From Methylobacterium nodulans ORS 2060 (GTDB lineage Bacteria; Pseudomonadota; Alphaproteobacteria; Rhizobiales; Beijerinckiaceae), in the NCBI RefSeq assembly GCF_000022085.1, contig NC_011894.1, positions 3,835,001-3,899,000 of the forward strand: a stretch of 64,000 bases of DNA, read 5' to 3'. A model generated the notes under the pieces. That model had not been told where the DNA came from. It worked only from the letters and a program-made list of their open reading frames with translations, and made no database searches. Shown here in pieces: positions 8,199-15,948 of the stretch. Position numbers and translations under genes: made by a program. Each line of letters opens with the position of its first letter. The first letter of the stretch is position 1.

Positions 8199-9403
8199 GA
8201 CGGATAGCGCATTCGCACCGTGATCAGGCTGAGCAGGTGCAAAGTGGTCGGGTAGTAGTTCTGATTGGGCTGCACGGTCTCCAGGCTCTCCGGCCATGGC
8301 GTGTTGTCGACCGCGCAGGCCACCAGGGCCGGCAGGGCGCCGTAGCCCGGTTCGGTCAGCCATTCCGCCGGCCTACCGTCGCTCGTGTCGACGATCGGCA
8401 GGCGCTCCCCCTCGATCCCGCCCCAGAGCCTGCGGAAGGGCGCGACATCCTCGGGCTGCCCGACGGCGGCCCAGGCCAGGTAGAGAGGAACCCGGATGGC
8501 ATTGTAGGAAAAGAGGGTCGGGAAGCCGTCGGCGGGGCGCACCACATCCGCCTTCGCGGAGATCCACTCGGTCGGGAGGCTGCTCGGCCCGAAGCGGGCT
8601 TGGCGCACCAGTCCGAGGCCGCTGCGGATCACCGCGGCCCAGTCGTATTCGGGCGCGACGATCGGCAGGCGCTGGAAGGCGGGAAACACCCAGTAGGAGA
8701 GGTTGACGAGCGGACCGTCGGACCGGTCCTGCGCGGAGAAGCCCGAGACGGCGGGCAGGATCAGCGGCCCGTGCGGATCCTTGAACAGGATCGCCTTCCG
8801 GCCGAACTCGACGGCGATGCGGCGCGCCGCCGTGCGGTAGGAGGGCTCACCCCAGGCCTCGGCGGCCTCGGTGAGCGCCCAGGCCACCAGGATGTCGCCG
8901 TCGCTCGCGTTATTGAGGTCCGCTACCGCCGGGCGCTTGTCGGGCGCCCAGCGCCACGCCATCAGCGCATCCGGCCGCACCATCAGGTTGGCGCGCGTCC
9001 AGCCCCAGATGCGCTCGAAGCTCGCCCGATCATTGGCCGCGACCGCGAGCAGCATCCCGTAGCCCTGGCCCTCGCTGTGGCTGATCCGATCGTTGGCGGA
9101 ATCGATGATGCGGCCCTGCTCGGTCACGAACTGGCTGCGGTAGAGGCGCCAGGCCGCCGGATCGGCGAGGCTCCCGGCGAGGGTGGGGCCGGCCGCTGCC
9201 GTCGCGCGGCCATCCTGGCGGGGGGAACTCGGAAGCGCGGTCGCGGGCGGCACGGTCGTGGCCTCCGGCTGTTGGGCACGGGGGGCCTGCATCGTGATCC
9301 CAACGGCCACGAGCGCAATCCCGACGAGGCGGCCGCACCGGCTCCGTCCAGAGCGCTCCCCGCCGAAGTGGATGCCGGTTCGGCGTAAGGGAGCGCGAAA
9401 CAT
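8183..9403 (-). CDS. bcsZ: Endo-1,4-beta-glucanase of the cellulose operon (GH8)
   Basis: 406 aa from the ATG at 9403. BcsZ/CelC enzymes cut beta-1,4-glucan in the periplasm and are needed for normal cellulose output. Glycoside hydrolase family 8 features are clear: the general-acid motif SEGQGYGMLLA and the NNASDGDILVAWAL segment with the catalytic Asp region, followed by LSYWVFPAFQRL and NQNYYPTTLHLLSLI. The N-terminus has a membrane segment (LVGIALVAVGITMQ) and a signal-like cleavage region. The ATG and the first ~15 codons lie inside a dispersed intergenic repeat (from 9351), so the true start may have been replaced; no other ATG or GTG fits upstream of the hydrophobic stretch. Confidence 0.88.
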   Translation of the reverse strand: MFRAPLRRTGIHFGGERSGRSRCGRLVGIALVAVGITMQAPRAQQPEATTVPPATALPSSPRQDGRATAAAGPTLAGSLADPAAWRLYRSQFVTEQGRIIDSANDRISHSEGQGYGMLLAVAANDRASFERIWGWTRANLMVRPDALMAWRWAPDKRPAVADLNNASDGDILVAWALTEAAEAWGEPSYRTAARRIAVEFGRKAILFKDPHGPLILPAVSGFSAQDRSDGPLVNLSYWVFPAFQRLPIVAPEYDWAAVIRSGLGLVRQARFGPSSLPTEWISAKADVVRPADGFPTLFSYNAIRVPLYLAWAAVGQPEDVAPFRRLWGGIEGERLPIVDTSDGRPAEWLTEPGYGALPALVACAVDNTPWPESLETVQPNQNYYPTTLHLLSLITVRMRYPSCLKR

Positions 9404-9555
9404 TAGAGACTTGGGAGCCGTGCCCGTTTCAGCCGAAACGGGCACGGCTCTAAGCAGGTTTCGGAAAAGTGCCTTGCGGTTTTCCAGCAAAAACCTGCGG
9501 CATACCAAGAGCCTCAGCAGGCTTGCGGTGGCGTGCCACCGCTTCGCCTGCTGAG
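9351..9555. repeat. Composite dispersed repeat between bcsB and bcsZ
   Basis: Three parts. 9351-9397: the family motif with CCGCCGAAGTGGATGCCGG, also seen at 33341, 40985 (reverse), 53951 and 56403. 9415-9450: a perfect 16-bp stem (GAGCCGTGCCCGTTTC and its complement) with a 4-nt loop. 9451-9555: a block shared in reverse orientation with 63181-63285, ending in a second hairpin (9513-9555, arms CTCAGCAGGC and GCCTGCTGAG). It overlaps the 5' end of bcsZ. Confidence 0.8.
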
Positions 9556-9585
9556 CCGCCGGCCGGATCGGATGCAGCGGCGACC

Positions 9586-12114
9586 TCATCGGCTCCGCCT
9601 GCCGAGATGCCGCACCAGGCTCGTCGTGGTGAGTCCGAGACAGAGGGCCATCAGAAGCGCCATGCCGACATAGATGACGGGATTGAGCGACAGCCACGCG
9701 GCCGCGACGAGCCGGATATTCGTGGGCGACCAGGGCTGCGTCTCGATCAGCCGGATGCGCTCGGGCGCCACCGCGGTGAGCGTGCCGTCGGAGGCGTCGA
9801 GGAAGGCCGCGCGTCCGACGAGATTCTCCCAGACCATGGGGTCGACGAGGCACGACACCGAGGCCTTCAGCATCGACGGATTGGGCGCCGTGACGAGCAG
9901 CAGGGTGTCGCCGAGGCGCTTGGCACCGGGAGCCTCGGCGATGATCAGCGAGGCGCGCGGGTCGACCTCGACCGGGGCCGCAGCCGCGGGCGCGCGGAGG
10001 CGGTCGAGTGCCGCGATCCACAGCGCGGAGGCCGTCCGGGTCGCCGTCGTCCAGCCATTCGCCAGCGAGGCCAGGACGGGGTTGGGCGGGTGCAGGGACG
10101 CGTTCCAGCGGGCGATGAGATCGTGGTCGGAGGGCGGCGGGGCGCTGCGCGGGGGAGGGGAGGGGGCCTGCGCGGCGGGGGCAGCGGCGCGCAGCGGCAC
10201 CGTGGCCGGCGGCAGGGCGCAGCGCATCGGGATGTTGCGGCGCAGCCGGTCGAGGGTGAGGATGCCGGCGGCGCCGAACTGACCGGGTGTCACCACGGTC
10301 TCGGCGCGCGCCTCCCAGATCCGCCGGATCTGGCCGGGGTCGAGTCCGGCGGCCTCGATGGTCAGCGGATTGAGGGCGCGGGCCGGAGCCACGACGAGGC
10401 TCGCCCCGCCGCCCGCTTCCCGCTCATCGGCGCCGACCTCAAAATCGATCACCCGTCCCGCCGCCATGGCCAGGCGGGCGGCCAGAATCGCGGCCGCCTC
10501 CACCGAGTCGCGGTCGGGCGTCGGCAGGACGAGACGCGGGCGCGGTCCCACGGCCACGAACGGAACCGCGCCGGCCTTGACCGCCGCGAGGTCCGGGGAG
10601 CGGACGGCGCGCGCGAGCGGCGGCACCACGAGATGCGTCCGGTCGAGGAACAGGAAGCGGGACCGCTTCGCGCCGGGCGCGAGCGTGTCGCAGGCCCTGT
10701 CGGCCGCGACCGGCAGCTGGGCGGTGATCTCCACGCGGTTCAGGCCCGGCCGCCACAGGCTCAGCGGCAGCGGAATGGCGTTGTCCGCGAAGACCTCCCC
10801 GCGCGCATAGGGAAGCGGCAGGCTGGCGGCGTTCTTGCCGTTGATGTCGACAATGATCTGGGCGGTCGGCTCCAGACCGGACGCGTAGCCGCCCACCAGA
10901 TGGAGCATCACCTTGCCGTAATCGGCCGGCACGAAATCGGCCGGAAAGCGCATCTCGAAGGCGACGCGCATCAACCGGCCATTGAACTCGTGGGACACGA
11001 TGCCGAGCGTGTCGAGGCCGAGGGTCTCGCCGCCGCGGATCGGATAGCCGCGCGCCAGGCTCGCGAGGCGGATGCCCGCGGGCGTGCCGCCCGCATCGCC
11101 GGTGCGGGCCAGCTGGTCGATGGCCTGCCGCACCTCCGCGCCGCTCGGCCCCGTCACGACGAGCGTCGGGGCCCGTCCATCGCGGGCGGACAGAAGGGCG
11201 AGCTTCGGCCCCGTAACCGGTCCGATCTCCTCAAGCCCCTCCGTGCCGCGGATCTCGGACGGGGTCCCGACCACGAGGTTGAGGCCCGCGCGGCCGGCGA
11301 GCGGCGGCCCGAAGCTGACCGCCGGACGGGCGAGCTGGCCGATCAACGCCACTGCCTGCACGGCGCCGATCATCCGCTCCAGACGGTCGAGGCTCGGCTT
11401 CTCGGAGACGGGAAGCCCGATCGGCAAGGCTCCGCTCTCGTCCGGCTCGAGGGCTGCGAGGGAGCGCAGATCGAGATCGCCCGCCGCCGGGACGACCAGG
11501 CCGGAGCGGGAGGGGTCGATCTGGGTCCACAGCTCGTAGGTCGCCGCGAGGGAGCAATCCACGCGATGGCGCTGGCTCGCCGTGACGGTCACGGCGTTGT
11601 AGCCCGGCTTCAGGAGACCGTCCGGCAGCGCGAACTCGACCACCTTGACGGCACCGGGCGCCTGGATCCGGGTCCAGCCGACCTTGGTCCCGTTCACGCT
11701 CGCCGTCAGGCTGGAGGCTTCCGGGGCGACCGAGATGGCGGACAGGTAGGATACCCGCAGCCGGGCCGGTCCGCGCAGCTGCCCCTCCGTCAGGAAGAGC
11801 GGAAACTGCAGGACGTCCTCCTCGCCGGCGAGGCGGAAGCCCTCGGTACCGGCCGGAAAGCGGCGCGCCGCCGCGATCGTCCCCACGATGGGCGCGCGCC
11901 GCCCCGCATCGGTGACCGTCTCCGGGCGGCCGACCTTCGCCGGTGGGCGCTCCGGGGCAGGCGGCGAGCCACGCAGCGCGTCCCCGGACGGCGGCACGGT
12001 CAGGCGCTCGGCCGGGCCCGTGCCGAGAAAGCTCTGTGCCCGCACGGGGGCGCCGGCGAGCGCGCCGGTGAGCAGGGCCAGAGCCTGGAGAATGCGGCGC
12101 GCCCTCACGCTCAC
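9586..12114 (-). CDS. bcsB: Cellulose synthase regulatory/periplasmic subunit BcsB
   Basis: 842 aa from a GTG at 12114 that overlaps the bcsA stop (GTGA). BcsB forms the periplasmic half of the synthase, guiding the nascent glucan and anchoring to BcsA through one C-terminal helix. Visible: a signal peptide (RRILQALALLTGALAGAPVRAQS), a beta-rich carbohydrate-binding and flavodoxin-like tandem (LQFPLFLTEGQLRGPARLRVSYL; VVEFALPDGLLKPGYNAVTV; a second copy around FPADFVPADYGKVMLHLVGG), and the C-terminal transmembrane helix (LNPVIYVGMALLMALCLGLT). A roughly 180-bp repeat separates it from bcsZ. Confidence 0.92.
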   Translation of the reverse strand: MSVRARRILQALALLTGALAGAPVRAQSFLGTGPAERLTVPPSGDALRGSPPAPERPPAKVGRPETVTDAGRRAPIVGTIAAARRFPAGTEGFRLAGEEDVLQFPLFLTEGQLRGPARLRVSYLSAISVAPEASSLTASVNGTKVGWTRIQAPGAVKVVEFALPDGLLKPGYNAVTVTASQRHRVDCSLAATYELWTQIDPSRSGLVVPAAGDLDLRSLAALEPDESGALPIGLPVSEKPSLDRLERMIGAVQAVALIGQLARPAVSFGPPLAGRAGLNLVVGTPSEIRGTEGLEEIGPVTGPKLALLSARDGRAPTLVVTGPSGAEVRQAIDQLARTGDAGGTPAGIRLASLARGYPIRGGETLGLDTLGIVSHEFNGRLMRVAFEMRFPADFVPADYGKVMLHLVGGYASGLEPTAQIIVDINGKNAASLPLPYARGEVFADNAIPLPLSLWRPGLNRVEITAQLPVAADRACDTLAPGAKRSRFLFLDRTHLVVPPLARAVRSPDLAAVKAGAVPFVAVGPRPRLVLPTPDRDSVEAAAILAARLAMAAGRVIDFEVGADEREAGGGASLVVAPARALNPLTIEAAGLDPGQIRRIWEARAETVVTPGQFGAAGILTLDRLRRNIPMRCALPPATVPLRAAAPAAQAPSPPPRSAPPPSDHDLIARWNASLHPPNPVLASLANGWTTATRTASALWIAALDRLRAPAAAAPVEVDPRASLIIAEAPGAKRLGDTLLLVTAPNPSMLKASVSCLVDPMVWENLVGRAAFLDASDGTLTAVAPERIRLIETQPWSPTNIRLVAAAWLSLNPVIYVGMALLMALCLGLTTTSLVRHLGRRSR

Positions 12115-14543
12115 ACCGGTCTCGGCTGACTGCGCTCGGCGGAGAGGAGGCGCTCGTTCTCGAACTCCACCATCAGGCGCACCCAGTCGCTTGCCGGCTC
12201 CGCCTCGGCGGGCGGGCTCCCGGCGGGCTCTGCCCTCGGCCGCTGCGGATCCGGCGCGCCGGACGGGGCCGCCTGAAACCGCGCGATAGCGGGTTCCGCC
12301 GCAGGCGGCGTGATCGGAAGCGCGTCGCCGGCCCAGGCGAGTTCCGCCGGCGGCAGGCTCGGCTCCGCGGCGGAGGGGGGCGGCTCCGGCAGGAACAGGT
12401 AGCGGATCGCCCGCAGCGGCTCGACCAATCCCCACCACGCGAACTGGAGGATGCCGGACAGGATGCTCTTGTGCCGCCGGCGGCGGAGCTGGAAGCGATG
12501 CATCGCCTCGCTGTCGCCGTACATCAGGCCGGCGAGCGCCGGATAATCCTTAGGCCGCAGGCTGCGGAAGCTGAGGCGGCAGACCGCATCCTCGCGGTTG
12601 CGCGCGACGTGATCGAGGATGACCGGCAGGGTCCCGCCTGCCGGCGCGCCTGCGGGCGGAAGCACCGTAAGCAGGCCCGCCATCGGGCGGTGCCCGGCCC
12701 CCGGCGCAAGGAGCTTCGCCCCGAAGCGGATCGTGCAGCCCCGAGCCGATACGCGCTCGATGATGACATCGACCGAGCGGCCTTCGAGCGCGAGGAGGCC
12801 GCGCCGGGCGATCGGCAGCGCGGGCGCCGTCTCGGTCTGCCGACGCTCCGCGCAGACGCCGAGGGCGACGCCCGCCGTCATGAGATTGAAGAAGTTCCAC
12901 AGGCCGACCACCAGCATCAGGTTGGTGACGCCCGGCTCGAACAGGTAGCGCCAGGCCGAGACCGCGCAGCCGACGAGCAGGAGGGCATAGACCGCGAAGA
13001 ACGGCAACGACAGCGCCGAGAGATGATCGTAGTCGAGGCTCAACCCCTTGCGCGTCACGTTGAAGGTGGGCTTGCGGGGCGAGACGATCACTGACGCGAT
13101 CGCCTTGCAAAGAAAAAGACCCTGGATGTATTCGTAGAGCTCTGAGATCAGCGGCCACCGGAACTTGCCATAGACGTAATTCTGCATCATCAGATTGATA
13201 ACGATATAGGTCGCCGTGTAGGCGATCGATTCGTCGACGCTGGCAACGAAAATCTTCAGATCGAAGAAAATATGCAGAAGCGGCGCGAACATGAAGGTGA
13301 GCCGCGGCACCGGAAAGAACCAGAAGCTGATGCTCGACAGGTAGCCGAGCCGCTGGATCGGCTTGAGCCCCTTCTGCAGGAGGGGATTCTTGAGAAGCAG
13401 GATCTGAAACATGCCCTGGCACCAGCGCGATCGCTGGCCGATGAGGTCCGCCAGCGTCTCGGGCTGCAGGCCGGCGATCAGCGGCTTGTCCACGTAGGCG
13501 CTGGTCCAGCCTCGCGCGTGGAGTTCGAGCGCGGTCTCACAATCCTCCGTGATGGTGATGCCGGAGAAGCCTCCGGCCTCGTCGAGGGCGGTCCGGCGCA
13601 GGAGCGCGGCCGAGCCGCAGAAGAAGGAACTGTTCCATTTGTCGAGGCCGCGCTGCGTCACCGCGTAGAACATCTCGTTCTCGGAGGGCATGCGGTCGAA
13701 GGTGCGCAGGTTCCGCTCGATCGGATCCGGATCGAGGAAGGCGTGGGGCGTCTGGACCAGGAAGAGGCGCGGATCGCGCAGGAAATGGCCGACGGTCTCG
13801 CGCAGGAACGACCGGAACGGCGCGTGATCGGCGTCGAACACCGCCACGAGATCGCCGGTCGCGTGGGCGAGCCCGTTGTTCAGGTTGCCGGCCTTGGCAT
13901 GCAGGTTGTCGGCCCGCGTGAGATAGCGAATGCCGAGATCGGCGCAGAGGCGCTGGAGCGTCGCGCGCCGCGCCTGGGCCGCGGCACGCGTCTCGGCATC
14001 GGGATCGGCGCATTTCTGGTCGGTGCCGCCGTCATCCAGAAGCCAGACGGTCAGCTTGTCGGCCGGATAATCCATCTGCCTGGCGGCCGCCAGCGTGAGG
14101 GACAGGATCGCCGCGTCCTCGTTGTAGGACGGGACGAAGACATCGACCCGGGGCAGGTCCTCGGCCGGGCCGAGCGGTGGCGCAGCGCGCCGGAGCGGCT
14201 CCGCATTGATGATCAGGCTCAGAAACAGGATGAACACGCAGTAGAGTTCACCCGCGAGCAGCAGAAGCCCGAAGCCGAAGCTGACCGGATCGCCGGGTGA
14301 CGGCAGCGTGCTCGTGATGCGCCATAGCATGTAGCGCAGCACGACGAGGCTTCCCATGGCGAGAAAGACGAAGCGGGTCCGCGGTCCATCCAGGAACAGC
14401 CACAGGCCGATCATCGCCGCCATGGCCGCGAGGCTCATGGCAAGCTGGTTCTGCGTGCCGACCGGCTGACCGAGGAGAAGCAGGCCCGCCGTCGTCGTGA
14501 TCATCCAGGCGAGCCATCGAATCGCGACCCCCACGCGCACCAT
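12111..14543 (-). CDS. bcsA: Cellulose synthase catalytic subunit BcsA (GT2)
   Basis: 810 aa from the ATG at 14543, which has a purine-rich GGGGGG site; an in-frame start 132 bp upstream adds an implausible N-terminus. BcsA polymerises UDP-glucose into beta-1,4-glucan at the inner membrane. The GT-A motifs are intact: VPSYNED, WLLDDGG, FDADHAP, ITEDCET and QRSRWCQG (QxxRW). About eight membrane helices flank the catalytic domain. A C-terminal PilZ-type domain follows CAERRQ, but the c-di-GMP residues are altered: the RxxxR box reads RRQTE, and the [D/N]xSxxG box reads RVSARG. The tail beyond it is Pro/Ala-rich. Start of the overlapping bcsABZ-TPR-bcsN operon. Confidence 0.95.
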   Translation of the reverse strand: MVRVGVAIRWLAWMITTTAGLLLLGQPVGTQNQLAMSLAAMAAMIGLWLFLDGPRTRFVFLAMGSLVVLRYMLWRITSTLPSPGDPVSFGFGLLLLAGELYCVFILFLSLIINAEPLRRAAPPLGPAEDLPRVDVFVPSYNEDAAILSLTLAAARQMDYPADKLTVWLLDDGGTDQKCADPDAETRAAAQARRATLQRLCADLGIRYLTRADNLHAKAGNLNNGLAHATGDLVAVFDADHAPFRSFLRETVGHFLRDPRLFLVQTPHAFLDPDPIERNLRTFDRMPSENEMFYAVTQRGLDKWNSSFFCGSAALLRRTALDEAGGFSGITITEDCETALELHARGWTSAYVDKPLIAGLQPETLADLIGQRSRWCQGMFQILLLKNPLLQKGLKPIQRLGYLSSISFWFFPVPRLTFMFAPLLHIFFDLKIFVASVDESIAYTATYIVINLMMQNYVYGKFRWPLISELYEYIQGLFLCKAIASVIVSPRKPTFNVTRKGLSLDYDHLSALSLPFFAVYALLLVGCAVSAWRYLFEPGVTNLMLVVGLWNFFNLMTAGVALGVCAERRQTETAPALPIARRGLLALEGRSVDVIIERVSARGCTIRFGAKLLAPGAGHRPMAGLLTVLPPAGAPAGGTLPVILDHVARNREDAVCRLSFRSLRPKDYPALAGLMYGDSEAMHRFQLRRRRHKSILSGILQFAWWGLVEPLRAIRYLFLPEPPPSAAEPSLPPAELAWAGDALPITPPAAEPAIARFQAAPSGAPDPQRPRAEPAGSPPAEAEPASDWVRLMVEFENERLLSAERSQPRPV

Positions 14544-14996
14544 CCCCCCATCGCCGCTGGGACGCACGACGGCATCGCCTAGGGCCGAAACCGACTCGAA
14601 GCCTCCGCATAAGCGCTCAACTGTGGCAATTTTCGAGAATTTCTCAGCGGCGCCGCAGGGACGGCGATCGCACATCCGGATGCGATTGCGCAGGGTTACT
14701 GCACAATGCGCTTTGAATTATGACACCATACAGTCAGCAGCATGCATGTATTGCGGTCTTGCTTGATGCGAGGCCGATCACACAGTTGAGGATGAACCGC
14801 GCGCGAGACTATCCCAGGCTACCTATATCGATCCTTTCGGGCAAGCCGGAAACAGTCGAGCAGTACCGACTCATGGCGTGCAATTCATTCGCGGTCCTCA
14901 AATCGCGCGGACAAGCGCCTTGCGCCTCTTCGGCATGGCGCATCGCGAGCCCCTGCCAGACATCGTGAGCGCCGATCCGCCCGCGCGGATGTGTGA
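14544..14996. other. Leader region of the bcsA operon
   Basis: A 450-bp gap between the frameshifted bcsS and bcsA. It is locally AT-richer (around 14600-14760). On the minus strand it contains CATAAT-like -10 candidates, but I cannot assign a promoter with confidence. No reading frame is convincing. Confidence 0.4.
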
Positions 14997-15832
14997 TCAA
15001 AATGTCGCGCGGGCCTCGACGCTCGTGTAGTATCCCGATTTCTGCACGCGGTCGTGGACGTAGCCGGCTCCCAGCGAGACGCTCACAGGCCCGAAAGAAA
15101 TGCCCGTCAGATGGGCGCCGATGCGATACTGGCGGAAGAAGTCGTCGCCGAGGAACAGGGCCTCGGGTCCGATATACGCGCCATCCGCCACCATGTAGCC
15201 GACGCGGAAGTGTGAATAATAGGCGTTGAACTTGGTCGAATACGAGCCGTAAGCCGAGACCATGGTGCGGTCGGTCGGGGTCGCGTAGAAATTCGCCGCG
15301 ACCTTCAGGCCGACGCCGGTCCCGACCACGGGATTGCCCGGATCCGGAACGGAGAGCTGGTTGCTGCGGACATTGAAGCCGATGAAGCCTGCAAGGGCCG
15401 CATCGCGCCACACCCACTCGTAGCCGCCGAGCACCGATCCTTCCTGCTGGTAGCCGGTCACGCGGGTGGCCACCGCCTGGCCCGGATAGGAATAGGTGCC
15501 GGCCACCCCCTCGACGCGGATGCGCGGGCCGCTCTGCGTCGCCGGCCGACCGGCGCCGCCGTGATCGTCACGGAGCCGAAGGCGGAGCTGTTCGAGGTCA
15601 GGCTGGTCGAGCCGTCGACGGCGACGGCCCAGCTGTCGTCGACCTGCTGCTGCTGGGCGCCGGTGTACCAGTCGGGCGCGGTGCCGGCGGCGGACAGATC
15701 CGCGGCCGCAACGGCCGAGGTGGCGAGCAGCGGCACGGTTGCGGCGAGGAGAACCCGAGGGGCCGCCGGGCGCCGCGTGGCCCGATTTTCGCTGACCCGA
15801 TGTTTGCTGAACGTCCGCAAAGCGGCCTCCAC
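14997..15832 (-). pseudogene. bcsS: Cellulose biosynthesis protein BcsS, frameshifted
   Basis: Two frames together make one BcsS-like outer-membrane protein. The first, from the ATG at 15832, has a signal peptide (VLLAATVPLLATSAVAAADL) and runs through SWAVAVDGSTSLTSNSSAFG. It leaves homology near 15535-15555 and turns into Arg-rich nonsense. The second frame continues at once with SGPRIRVEGVAGTYSYPG and a beta-barrel-like remainder (GYEWVWRDAALAGFIGFNVR; VSVSLGAGYVHDRVQKSGYY) to the stop at 14997. One missing base, or two extra, would restore a single frame of about 278 codons. Either a real mutation or a sequencing error. The gene lies upstream of bcsA on the same strand. Confidence 0.7.
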
Positions 15833-15948
15833 AAACCCGGTTGCCGATGCACCGATTTATCGAGCCTGAGGGTTAACAAGCCCTCAGCGGGACGCGGGAA
15901 CGCCACGAGAGCCGCCGCTTGCCGCCGTTCCCCGAAACCGGCGGGCTG

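Noticed and set aside
9404..10021. Extended N-terminus for BcsZ
   Set aside because: The extra 206 codons run through the repeat and antisense-frame sequence of bcsB and contain no domain.
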